This document shows, piece by piece, positions 1-7,487 of a stretch of DNA of 64,000 bases. The notes under the pieces are model-generated. The model saw only the letters and a list, made by a program, of their open reading frames with translations, had not been told where the DNA came from and made no database searches. The first letter of the stretch is position 1. Every line of letters starts with the position of its first letter. Made by a program: the position numbers and the translations under genes. Origin of the DNA: Erythrobacter sanguineus (GTDB lineage: Bacteria > Pseudomonadota > Alphaproteobacteria > Sphingomonadales > Sphingomonadaceae); assembly GCF_900143235.1 (NCBI RefSeq), contig NZ_FRDF01000017.1, positions 1 to 64,000 on the forward strand, read 5' to 3'.

Positions 1-128
1 TCGAGCACGATGCGGATCTTGTCCTCAGCCGAGAAATGGCGACGGGTTGCACGCCGGATGTCCTTCACCACCCGCTCGGCAGGGGCCTTCTTGGGGGGCG
101 ATTTCTTCAAGGAGGGTTGGGTCTTCAT
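1..128 (-). mobile_element. IS3-type transposase OrfA, N-terminal fragment (runs off the window)
   Basis: Read on the minus strand from ATG at 128, the frame begins MKTQPSLKK and continues through a Lys/Pro-rich stretch into RRATRRHFSAEDKIRIVL. That is the start of the helix-turn-helix OrfA of IS3-type elements (HTH_Tnp_1 kind). An AAGGAA sits about five bases before the ATG. Only 42 codons lie inside the window, so I cannot tell whether the element is intact. It is the only transposase seen in the 64 kb and marks the outer part of a compositionally odd region that ends at tRNA-Arg. Confidence 0.75.
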
Positions 129-327
129 CTTCGTTCCTTCGTCACTACGACGAAGCCCCAACCCTCCTTAAATCACAACCTCAAATCTGTGCCATTGGTG
201 CTGACGGGGGACAGTTCCCCTCTTTGTGCGCACCGTTTCTTCACGATGGCCTTATGTCTGTGAGGGGCGTTGATTAGTTGAGGCGCAAAAGTCAGAATGC
301 ATCATTTGTGGCAATGGAGCGCCCACG
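129..327. other. Intergenic stretch holding the IS end and the promoter side of the Crp/Fnr gene
   Basis: No credible gene is present. The terminal inverted repeat of the IS should lie here, probably around 175-222, where the imperfect palindrome GGGGACAGTTCCCC occurs at 207-220. The second end of the element is outside the window, so the boundary cannot be fixed. Further right, TTGATTAGTTGAGG near 269 superficially resembles half of an Fnr box but has no matching second half. Confidence 0.4.
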
Positions 328-1023
328 ATGCTCGATTTCGGAGTTCGCCCACTTCTTGATGCGCTTTCATCCGAGGTGCGGGCCGAGGTCATGGCGTTGA
401 GTTCGCGGCGCACCTGTGCCGATGGGCAACTCATCCAGCAGGCGGGCGATATTCATTCGGCGCTTTTCATCATCGAACAGGGGGCGGTCCGAATGTGCCA
501 GAGCGCGCCGGATGGGGTGGAGATCACGATCATCATCCTCGGCGCAGGCCAAAGCTTCGGAGACCTGACCCTCCTGGAGGACAAGCCACGTGCCTTCGAT
601 GCCTCGGCCATTGGCAAAACCCAGCTCCTTGAATTGCGGCGTTCGGCATTCGATGCCTTGTGGGAGAAATACCCCTCATTCGGGAAGACTATGCTGAGCC
701 TATCGGCACAGCGGCTGCACATCACGCTAAGCCTGCTGGACGATATGCGCCGGCTCGATCTCAACGAACGTTGTGCCAAATTGCTCCTTGAAATGACGAC
801 CCGCGAAGGCCGCCCAGCGACGCAGGTCGATCAGGCGACACTTTCACAAGTCCTTGGGGTCTCGCGCGTGTCGATTGGTCGCGCGCTAGGGTTCCTGAAA
901 GCCCAAGGACTCATCAATACAGGCTATGGTGAGGTCGAGGTCATCGACCCACAGGCCCTTAACGCCTGGCTCACTTCGCGCATCGGTTACGGCTTGGAAC
1001 ATCTCAAAAACCCTCAAACTTAG
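328..1023 (+). CDS. Crp/Fnr-family transcriptional regulator
   Basis: A 231-residue protein of the usual Crp/Fnr length. Residues ~10-125 form a cyclic-nucleotide-binding-type beta-barrel (hydrophobic GDIHSALFIIEQGAVRM, then GQSFGDLTLLE, the conserved GE/GD loop). Residues ~130-160 are the dimerisation helix. Residues ~165-200 are the winged helix (VDQATLSQVLGVSRVSIGRAL). No cluster of N-terminal cysteines for an Fnr iron-sulfur cluster is visible, so oxygen sensing by a 4Fe-4S cluster is unlikely. The effector is unknown. It reads toward an exported protein 48 bases downstream and may regulate it. Its base composition is less GC-rich than the core genes (34 of 60 by hand count at 661-720), in line with acquisition. 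Confidence 0.9.
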   Translation: MLDFGVRPLLDALSSEVRAEVMALSSRRTCADGQLIQQAGDIHSALFIIEQGAVRMCQSAPDGVEITIIILGAGQSFGDLTLLEDKPRAFDASAIGKTQLLELRRSAFDALWEKYPSFGKTMLSLSAQRLHITLSLLDDMRRLDLNERCAKLLLEMTTREGRPATQVDQATLSQVLGVSRVSIGRALGFLKAQGLINTGYGEVEVIDPQALNAWLTSRIGYGLEHLKNPQT

Positions 1024-1071
1024 CATTCCAAGTTCTGGGTCTGGCCTATTCTTGGGGTCAGGAGGATACCC

Positions 1072-2445
1072 ATGCGCACACTTGCTCTTGCCACTATCGC
1101 CGCAGCGGCTCACATCGCCGCCCCTTCAATTGCCGCGCAGCCACCCGCGCCCTCAACGCAAGCCGTGCAGCCGTCCATCCCCGGCCCGCGCACCTGCTTC
1201 TGGGCGCGCGGTCCGCACAGCGCCGACCCCTACATCAACATCGCCTACCCGGACGCGAACGTGTTCTATTGGGCGGCAGCCTTCACAGTTCCGAAGGGTG
1301 CCGAACTTTCGTTTGAGGGGCGCTTCCCACATTCGCGCTACATGTCTTTCATCAGCTATGACGAGCGTGGCCGCCCGATCGAATCCCTTGCTGACTACCT
1401 GATCGCGCCGCGCGGAAAGGGCGACGTCAATCCTTACGTGGCGGGCAATCGCCGCGATTCAGCAAAGCGCGATTATTCGGTGCGTGTTCTGCTTGATGCT
1501 CCCACGACGCAGCGTGCGATTGGCGAACGGGGCGAGCCTGAAAGCGTGAATGCGCTCCATGCGCCGCCTTATGCCGGCGGTCAGCAAATGGTGCTTTACC
1601 GTATCTACCTGCCCGATGATGCGACCGGTCCCGCCGGCGGGGTGTCGCTGCCCGAAGCGGTGCTCACTTTGGCTGATGGCAGCAAGCTAAAGGGCGAGGC
1701 TGCTTGCAATGCGCTCCAGACGACGCAGAGGTTAGCCCTCACACCGGATGCGGTCGGTGTCCCCCCGTTCGTCTATCGTGAACTGGTGAAGCAGGAAGGT
1801 CGGCCCGATACCTGGCCGGCACAAAACCCGGCCCAGTGGTTCATCCAACTCGACCGGGAGAGCCTGCTGGGAATCTATACCGGACAGATCAACGATGACG
1901 CCCGTCGCAGCGAAGGGGGCTTCTATCCAAATCTCGATAACCATTACATCCGCACGGTGGTAAACCGCAAGCACGGCCCGATCTTCTTCGTAAGAGGGAA
2001 GGCTCCAACAACTCCCAACACATTCGGCGGCGATGCAGAAATGGGCGATGGTGAGCTGCGCTACTGGTCGGTCTGCTCGAACCAAGGTATTTCCAACACA
2101 CGGGTCAACGATTGTCTGTTCGACGAGGAAATCCCGGTCGATGCCGACGGAAACTGGATGGTGATGGTCAGCCGCGCGGAAGACCGGCCCCGAAACGCCC
2201 GCCCGGAATGCGGCATCGGCTGGCTTCCGATGGCCCCCGATGGCGACGGCCTTATTGATGAGGATGTGACCATCGTGCAGATCCGCCACATGCTCACCGC
2301 ACCCGATTTCGCCCGGTCGATCCAGCGGGTCGAGCGGCAGGCAGACCTTCAGGAGACGATGGGGCCCTACTTGCCCCGCAGCGGCTATTTGTTGACCAAC
2401 CAAGCCGAAAGCTTCTTCCCTTGCTTCGCGGGATTGGAGGGTTGA
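1072..2445 (+). CDS. Exported protein of unknown function
   Basis: A 457-residue protein that I do not recognise as a named family. It starts with a clear cleavable signal peptide (MRTLALATIAAAAHIAAPSIAAQ), so it should be periplasmic or secreted. The mature part contains a WARGPH segment, a YPDANVFYWAAAF segment and four cysteines in the C-terminal half. Aromatic-rich strands suggest a beta-sandwich fold. No hydrolase or metal motif is evident. The ATG follows GGAGGATACCC, a good Shine-Dalgarno site. It lies 48 bases downstream of the Crp/Fnr gene on the same strand, so the two may be one transcription unit. Similar exported proteins occur in actinobacteria and sphingomonads, to my recollection, without assigned function. 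Confidence 0.8.
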   Translation: MRTLALATIAAAAHIAAPSIAAQPPAPSTQAVQPSIPGPRTCFWARGPHSADPYINIAYPDANVFYWAAAFTVPKGAELSFEGRFPHSRYMSFISYDERGRPIESLADYLIAPRGKGDVNPYVAGNRRDSAKRDYSVRVLLDAPTTQRAIGERGEPESVNALHAPPYAGGQQMVLYRIYLPDDATGPAGGVSLPEAVLTLADGSKLKGEAACNALQTTQRLALTPDAVGVPPFVYRELVKQEGRPDTWPAQNPAQWFIQLDRESLLGIYTGQINDDARRSEGGFYPNLDNHYIRTVVNRKHGPIFFVRGKAPTTPNTFGGDAEMGDGELRYWSVCSNQGISNTRVNDCLFDEEIPVDADGNWMVMVSRAEDRPRNARPECGIGWLPMAPDGDGLIDEDVTIVQIRHMLTAPDFARSIQRVERQADLQETMGPYLPRSGYLLTNQAESFFPCFAGLEG

Positions 2446-3031
2446 CCAAGATTGCCCCGGGAATGCCGGTCGAAATGGCAGGCTTTCCTGGGGCTGTTGC
2501 GTTCTATGCTGGCCGCAAGGTGGGCGGCGGCACGGCAGCAAACCAACCAGCTACGGTCATGAGCCGGGCTGGGCCTCGATCTCGAAAGCTGCATGGCGGC
2601 TTTCGGCGGAAGCAGACGTTCATTGTTCTGACGGGAATGGCTGGGTCTGGGTCGAGAGTGGCTTATCTTCATGGCGTGACTTAGCGGCTGCTTTGGATCT
2701 CTCGCTGCCCGACTAGCCATTCAACAACTTTCCCAAATGCAGCCATCCATCCAACTTTCTCAGCCCTCTGCTACCTGAGCTGCGCTCGAACGCGCCAAGC
2801 TGTGCCTCGCTCACCGGTCGACAATCTGCTTTCAAGATCGTTCAACCCCAAGTTGCCTTTTGGCGAAAGTCGCAGAACCGCTAGTAGGCCTAGCCCACGC
2901 AGCGGAATTGCGAAGACCCCCTCCCCCGGGGAAGAGGTCGAACAGCCGCTTCCGAGAGCTGAAATCAAACCGCAGTTTTCCGTACGCGTTCCGTACGAAG
3001 CCAAGGGCAATTCGATAAGTCTCTGAAAGAT
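2446..3031. other. Gene-poor stretch at the 3' end of tRNA-Arg
   Basis: About 590 bases without a credible gene on either strand; the open frames present have no ribosome binding sites and no coding character. Composition is clearly lower in G+C than the core (29 of 60 at 2821-2880 by hand count). It contains the 9-base direct repeats described separately at 2978-2997, and an imperfect GC-rich hairpin around 2920-2944. It may be remnant island DNA between the acquired genes and the tRNA attachment site. Confidence 0.6.
2978..2997. repeat. Two direct copies of TTCCGTACG, 11 bases apart
   Basis: TTCCGTACG occurs at 2978-2986 and again at 2989-2997. Each copy contains the palindrome CGTACG. The one-helical-turn spacing would suit a protein binding both on one DNA face, but the neighbouring tRNA-Arg is transcribed toward this site, so a role as a promoter operator is not obvious. 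It may simply be a short tandem duplication. Confidence 0.5.
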
Positions 3032-3108
<77 letters not shown>

Positions 3109-3288
3109 CTGGTGCCGTGCGTGGGGCGACAGCATCGTGTGCGGCGCGGCGCTTAGCAAGTGCGCTCGCGCTGCGCCACATAATTTGTCTTGCGGGCGTC
3201 TCTGGCCCGGATGGCCACGCCGAACTGGCGCGCTGCGGGCGGGGGCGGCTTAACCAATCGGCAAGGAGCCGCCCCTAGCCTCTTGCGC

Positions 3289-3693
3289 ATGGCAAGCTTT
3301 CCGCCCGAACCGATTCTTTCCGAGCAGGTGCCCGATCAGGCCCCGGCGCAGCTTGCCGGAGTAAGCCTCCGGTGCGACCCGCCTACGCTGGTCGAGCAAT
3401 GGCGGTCGCTGCACGCGCAGGCCGCCCGTCTGGGCGCGCTGGCGCAGATTGCCCCCGAGGCCGGAAATGCGCCATTCGCCCGTCTGATCGCCGAATCGCG
3501 TGACTGGCAGCGGGTGCTGGTGGCGCAGGGGCTTGCGGATATCGACGCGATGCTCGTCCCGGGTCTTTCCGCGTTGGCGACGCTGACGGCGCGGGGACAG
3601 GATGCCACCACCCCGGCGCTGGCCTTGTGGCGTGAATTCCATGCCGCGCGGGGCAGCGTGCTGGCGGCTCTCGGACAGTCGCAAACGGACTGA
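3289..3693 (+). CDS. Hypothetical protein, 134 residues
   Basis: I do not recognise this protein. The frame is open from 3190, but the first 33 codons are Gly/Arg-rich and lack a ribosome site, so I take the ATG at 3289 (MASFPPEPILSEQVPDQ). The predicted product is soluble, Ala/Leu-rich and mostly helical, with no signal peptide, membrane segment or cysteine cluster. It lies 63 bases upstream of mmcB on the same strand and may share its transcript. Codon use matches the core genes. Confidence 0.6.
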   Translation: MASFPPEPILSEQVPDQAPAQLAGVSLRCDPPTLVEQWRSLHAQAARLGALAQIAPEAGNAPFARLIAESRDWQRVLVAQGLADIDAMLVPGLSALATLTARGQDATTPALALWREFHAARGSVLAALGQSQTD

Positions 3694-3756
3694 TCCCGCC
3701 TTGCCGTGTGGCTTGCGGCTCTTGACTGCGTTCGTCATATGTTCCAGCGGGGTGCA

Positions 3757-4260
3757 ATGGCTGCCTCTGCTTCCCACCCACTTGATTCGCCCGCAGCTTC
3801 GGCCTTGACCGCCAGCGACGTCGCGCGCGGGATTGCCCGGCTGTTTGCGCGCAACGATATCTGGTGCCTTGGCGAAGTGCCGATCCGCAATGGTCGCCGC
3901 GCTGATCTGATGGGGATCGATGCCCGCGGACAGGTCGTGATCGTCGAGATCAAGGTCGCCCGTGCCGATCTGTTGGGTGATGCCAAATGGCCCGATTATC
4001 TCGATTTTTGCGACCGCTTCTTCTGGGGCGTGCCGCCGGGGCTCGACCGTGCGCCGCTTGAGAGCGAGGCCTATCGTCCCGATAGCTGCGGCGTGATCGT
4101 GGCCGATGGCTATGATGCCGAGATCCTGCGCCCGGCTGCGCTTGCCCCGCTGGCGCCGGCGCGGCGCAAGGCGCAGGTCGAACAGCTGGCGCGGATCGCG
4201 ATGCGGCGACACACCGCGCTGATCGATCCGCAATGCGCGGCGCCGGATACGCTGGCCTGA
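3757..4260 (+). CDS. mmcB: MmcB-family DNA repair protein (DUF1052 nuclease fold)
   Basis: About 167 residues. The core GRRADLMGI followed by VVIVEIKVARADLLGDAKW is the PD-(D/E)xK-type arrangement (Asp, then Glu-x-Lys) typical of the alphaproteobacterial MmcB family. MmcB is linked to mitomycin C resistance and is SOS-associated in Caulobacter. The rest of the domain (DFCDRFFWGVPPGL, GVIVADGYDAEIL) fits. Upstream in-frame starts exist at 3706 (GTG) and 3739 (ATG). I chose 3757 because homology-like sequence only begins near residue 10, but 3739 is also plausible. It is followed by a 12-base tandem repeat. No obvious alphaproteobacterial LexA box (GTTC-N7-GTTC) was found upstream. Confidence 0.85.
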   Translation: MAASASHPLDSPAASALTASDVARGIARLFARNDIWCLGEVPIRNGRRADLMGIDARGQVVIVEIKVARADLLGDAKWPDYLDFCDRFFWGVPPGLDRAPLESEAYRPDSCGVIVADGYDAEILRPAALAPLAPARRKAQVEQLARIAMRRHTALIDPQCAAPDTLA

Positions 4261-4279
4261 CGCGCGCGGCGATTGCTGC

Positions 4280-4315
4280 AGCATTTGAGCCAGCATTTGA
4301 GCCAGCAATTGAGAC
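4280..4315. repeat. 12-base tandem repeat, about three copies
   Basis: AGCATTTGAGCC occurs at 4280-4291 and 4292-4303 exactly, and AGCAATTGAGAC (imperfect) at 4304-4315. It sits between the mmcB stop codon and the start of the sterol desaturase-like gene, 40 bases before that start. Confidence 0.8.
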
Positions 4316-4354
4316 TGTCGCGGCGCGGCGATTTGCGCCATATCATCGGGTGCG

Positions 4355-5131
4355 ATGCTTCCGCCCGACCTTCCCGTTCCGCTTGCCCTGCTGATCGTCA
4401 GCCTTGCGGTTACCGTGATCGTGGCGCTGCGTTACATGGCCGCAAGCGGACTGTTCGCGCTGGCGACCGCGCGGATGCGGCCCGGGCTTTACGCCGGACG
4501 CGGCAATCAGATCGCGCGCGAGATCCGCTGGTCGCTGCTTTCCGCTGCGATCTACGGCGCGCCTGCCGGCATCGTGCTGTGGGGTTGGCGGCATCATGAC
4601 TGGTCGCTGATCACCGCCGATTTTGCGGCGCTGCCGTTGTGGTATCATCCGCTTTCGGTGCTGATCTACCTCGCTGTGCAGGACACCTGTTTTTACTGGA
4701 GCCACCGCTGGATGCACCGCCCCCGGTGGTTCCGCATCGCCCATGCCGTCCATCACGAAAGCCGCCCGCCGACCGCGTGGACCGCGATGAGCTTTCATCC
4801 GATCGAGGCGATGACCGGGGCGATCGTGGTGCCGGTGCTGGTGTTTTTCGTGCCGATCCACCTTGCCATGCTGGGTCTGGTGCTGACCATCGCCACGGTG
4901 ATGGGCGTGACCAATCACATGGGCTGGGAAATCTTTCCGCGCTGGCTTGTTCATTCGCGGTTGGGGGACTGGCTGATAACGGCCAGCCATCACGAGCGGC
5001 ATCATGAGGAATACAAATGCAATTTCGGGCTCTATTTCCGCGTCTGGGACAGGCTGTGCGGCACGGACAAGGGGTTGTCGCGGCGGATCGTGGCCGAGGC
5101 CGGGCGCGCGCGCGAAGCCGCCCTGTCATGA
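4355..5131 (+). CDS. Sterol desaturase / fatty acid hydroxylase superfamily protein
   Basis: A 258-residue integral membrane protein. It has transmembrane segments near residues 8-30, 60-75, 95-115 and 145-175. The histidine boxes of the di-iron family are all visible: HRWMH near residue 115, HAVHHE near 130, and HHERHHEEYKCNFG near 215. The family uses O2 and a di-iron centre to hydroxylate or desaturate lipids or sterol/hopanoid-like substrates; the substrate here is unknown. Its stop overlaps the start of the DUF2141 gene by ATGA, indicating translational coupling. Confidence 0.88.
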   Translation: MLPPDLPVPLALLIVSLAVTVIVALRYMAASGLFALATARMRPGLYAGRGNQIAREIRWSLLSAAIYGAPAGIVLWGWRHHDWSLITADFAALPLWYHPLSVLIYLAVQDTCFYWSHRWMHRPRWFRIAHAVHHESRPPTAWTAMSFHPIEAMTGAIVVPVLVFFVPIHLAMLGLVLTIATVMGVTNHMGWEIFPRWLVHSRLGDWLITASHHERHHEEYKCNFGLYFRVWDRLCGTDKGLSRRIVAEAGRAREAALS

Positions 5132-5565
5132 AGCGGGCCGGGCTGGCACTTGCTGGCGCTGCCGCCACGCTGGGCGCGGCGCCCGCGCTGGCGGGCGAGG
5201 TGGTGATCACTGTCACCGATCTCAGATCGACCAAGGGTGTGGTGCGCGCCTGCATGACCACGCGCGAGGATATCTTCCCCAAATGCATCAAGGACCCCGG
5301 ATCGCATCGCACCGTGGTGCCCGCGGGCGACAAGATCGAGATCCGCTTTACCGGGGTGAAACCGGGCAACTACGCGATCGCGCTGCTGCATGATGAAAAT
5401 GACAACGGCAAGGCTGACCGGGCGATGGGGATGATGCCCAAGGAAGGCTATGGTTTCTCGCGCGATGCCCCGGTCAGGATGGCACCGCCCAAATTCCGGG
5501 ACGCGGTGTTTGCCCAGGACGAAGGCACCAACCGGCTGACCATCAGGATGCGCTATTTCCTCTAG
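5128..5565 (+). CDS. DUF2141 exported protein
   Basis: A 145-residue protein with a signal peptide (MKRAGLALAGAAATLGAAPALAG) and a single DUF2141 beta-sandwich domain. Diagnostic segments are VKPGNYAIALLHDENDNGKAD and the following GYGFSRDAP. The function of the family is unknown; the product should be periplasmic or outer-membrane associated. I start at the ATG of the ATGA overlap with the desaturase gene; an open frame continues upstream but only as the shadow of that gene. A second, more diverged DUF2141 protein is encoded at 19027-19557. Confidence 0.88.
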   Translation: MKRAGLALAGAAATLGAAPALAGEVVITVTDLRSTKGVVRACMTTREDIFPKCIKDPGSHRTVVPAGDKIEIRFTGVKPGNYAIALLHDENDNGKADRAMGMMPKEGYGFSRDAPVRMAPPKFRDAVFAQDEGTNRLTIRMRYFL

Positions 5566-5610
5566 ACCGCAGGGAAGCGGGCGCAACAAGGCCACAACCG
5601 CCTTGGCGAC

Positions 5611-5625
5611 TTAACGTGATGTTTA
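5611..5625 (+). promoter_or_regulatory. Possible CtrA-type site
   Basis: TTAA at 5611-5614 is followed seven bases later by TTTA at 5622-5625, close to the alphaproteobacterial CtrA consensus TTAA-N7-TTAA with one mismatch. It lies 56 bases before the PAS-like gene. A single match of this length is expected by chance now and then, so this is tentative. Confidence 0.3.
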
Positions 5626-5644
5626 CCACACCGCGCCAGAACAG

Positions 5645-5668
5645 CCTTCGTAACTGTTCACGAAGGGG
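5645..5668 (+). promoter_or_regulatory. Hairpin that would cover the ribosome binding site of the PAS-like gene
   Basis: CCTTCGT at 5645-5651 is the exact complement of ACGAAGG at 5660-5666, leaving an 8-base loop. The 3' arm contains AAGGGG (5663-5668), the only plausible Shine-Dalgarno sequence, 12 bases before the ATG at 5681. Folding would hide it, so translation may be conditional. Confidence 0.4.
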
Positions 5669-5680
5669 CGGAATTAAGCC

Positions 5681-7417
5681 ATGGACACTCTGCGCGGCCC
5701 GTTTGATTCCGATGAGCCTGCCGACACGGCAGGATTGGCGTCGGATCGGGGCTGGGATGCGACCGAGGACGACAGTCCCCAGTCCGCATCGCACCACGAC
5801 CTTCCGCCCGAAACAATCGGCCAGGACGAGCGCCGCATGCAGGTGCGCGCCTATAATCACTGGGCGGGCCTGCTGGGTGAGCGGATGTTCCCGCCGATCG
5901 ATGATCTCGATCCCGCCAACCTGCCCGATTTCGGCCCCTTTGGCGTCCTGCTGGATTTCACTTCCGGAATCGAGAATCCGGCGGTGCAGTTTCTTGGTGA
6001 CCGGCTGGCGCAGGAATGCGGCGGCCATGGCGCGATCACGCGCCTTTCGGATGTGCCGCCGCGTTCGCTGCTGAGCCGCATTACCGATCATTACATGCAG
6101 ATTCTCGCCAATCAGGCGCCGATCGGATTCGAGGCCGAATTCGTCAACCAGCGCGGGGCTGAGATCCTTTATCGCGGCATTCTTCTGCCGTTTTCGAGCA
6201 ATGATGAAACGATCGACTTCATCTATGGCGTGATCAACTGGAAGGAAATGGCCGACCAGCTGATGGCGGATGAACTTCTGCTGGAAATTGATCAGGCGCT
6301 TGAGCTGGACGAAGCGCTGGAAGTGGCCGACGAGCCGCAGCGCCGTGCTGCTGATCCTGTCACCGACTGGGCGGATTCGCCCGCGCACGAGGCCGATGAT
6401 GGCGGGCCCGACGATCAGGGGCCCAACGATCAGGGGGCCGACGATCAGGAGGCCGACTATCATGGGCTTGGCGATCAGGGGCTTGGCGTTGACCCGGATG
6501 CCGTGTCCGCCGCACCCCAGGTCGCAGACAGCGATCTGCCGCTCCCCGACTTCGGCCAATATGCGCTCGATGATGTCGAGGACGAAGACTATGACGAGGA
6601 CGAGGGCGAGGAAGACAACGCCGGCTACAGCTTCGCCTCGCTGGCCGATTATGTCGAGGCGCCATCCAAGAAGGCGATCGACCCGGCTTCGCTGCCCTAT
6701 GATCCGGATGCGCCAAGCGATTTCGATGCGCCCTACGCGGTGGATCATGCCGAAAGCTTCGATGCCGCCAGCCATGATGAGCCCGCCATGCTTGCCGATC
6801 ACCTGCCCGAGGATGCCGGGCTTTACGATTGGCTCGCCGCCGCGCGCGAACTCGCCCACACTGCGGATGTCACCGAGGACCGCAGCCGCAGCGCGCTGTA
6901 TCTGGCGGTCAGCCGCGCCTATGATTTCTCGCTCGCCGCGCGCGAAGCGCCCGAGGATTACGCCGAACTGATCGCCGAAAGCGGCCTTGCCGTGCAAGAC
7001 CGTGCGCCGATGACCCCCGTGGTCAAGCTCGTGTTCGGGCATGATTACGACAAGACCCGCCTGACCGAATATGCTGCTGTGCTGAACCATGCCCACCGGA
7101 TCGGGCTGGAACGCGGCAGCCTGTCGCGCTTTCTGGGCGAGGCCGAAGGTGGGTTGAAGGGCGTGGTCAAGGCCGAGCGCCGCCTGCGCCGCGAAGAACA
7201 GGGCAAGGCAATCGCGGAAGAACACGGCCTGCGTGCCGGGCTGGCGAAAAAGCTGCGCGCATTGGAAGCGCTCTCGCTTGAGGCGCTGGCCGGGGAAGGG
7301 CCTGAATTCGCGCTGGTAATGGTGCGCCGCGATGCTGCTGGCAATGTGGCAGTGCTGGGCGAACTGCGCGAGGATGTGCCGCAGCTGGAACGCGCCGCCA
7401 AGAAGCTGATCGGTTAG
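5681..7417 (+). CDS. Large acidic PAS-like protein with repeat linker
   Basis: A 578-residue cytoplasmic protein. Residues ~45-200 form a PAS-type domain of the kind found alone in alphaproteobacteria (YNHWAGLLGERMFPPIDDLD, then DFTSGIENPAVQFLG and FSSNDETIDFIYGVINW). Residues ~205-380 are a very acidic, low-complexity linker with six GPDDQ-like pentapeptides. Residues ~385-578 are helical and end in a segment resembling a coiled coil rich in Arg/Glu. No kinase, GGDEF or output domain is visible, so it may be a scaffold or sensor that partners with other proteins. The function is unknown. A hairpin over the ribosome site and a possible CtrA site precede it. Confidence 0.85.
   Translation: MDTLRGPFDSDEPADTAGLASDRGWDATEDDSPQSASHHDLPPETIGQDERRMQVRAYNHWAGLLGERMFPPIDDLDPANLPDFGPFGVLLDFTSGIENPAVQFLGDRLAQECGGHGAITRLSDVPPRSLLSRITDHYMQILANQAPIGFEAEFVNQRGAEILYRGILLPFSSNDETIDFIYGVINWKEMADQLMADELLLEIDQALELDEALEVADEPQRRAADPVTDWADSPAHEADDGGPDDQGPNDQGADDQEADYHGLGDQGLGVDPDAVSAAPQVADSDLPLPDFGQYALDDVEDEDYDEDEGEEDNAGYSFASLADYVEAPSKKAIDPASLPYDPDAPSDFDAPYAVDHAESFDAASHDEPAMLADHLPEDAGLYDWLAAARELAHTADVTEDRSRSALYLAVSRAYDFSLAAREAPEDYAELIAESGLAVQDRAPMTPVVKLVFGHDYDKTRLTEYAAVLNHAHRIGLERGSLSRFLGEAEGGLKGVVKAERRLRREEQGKAIAEEHGLRAGLAKKLRALEALSLEALAGEGPEFALVMVRRDAAGNVAVLGELREDVPQLERAAKKLIG
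6404..6493 (+). repeat. 15-base in-frame tandem repeat, six units
   Basis: Units run 6404-6418, 6419-6433, 6434-6448, 6449-6463, 6464-6478 and 6479-6493. They encode GPDDQ, GPNDQ, GADDQ, EADYH, GLGDQ and GLGVD. The first three are nearly identical at DNA level; the last three have drifted. Copy number could vary between strains without breaking the frame. Confidence 0.9.
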
Positions 7418-7487
7418 GCCCCGGACGAGGCAACCCGCCCGCCCGCTTCAGTTTGAGTTCATGCGGAATCGCGGTAGAGGTGGTGCA

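Noticed and set aside
269-290. Fnr-box-like TTGAT before the Crp/Fnr gene
   Set aside because: Only one half-site; the second half does not match ATCAA.
2385-3026. Short frames in the gene-free stretch before tRNA-Arg, on both strands
   Set aside because: Ser/Arg-rich, no ribosome sites, no family resemblance; the DNA looks non-coding.
3757-4260. SOS control of mmcB
   Set aside because: I looked for GTTC-N7-GTTC upstream of mmcB and found no convincing match.
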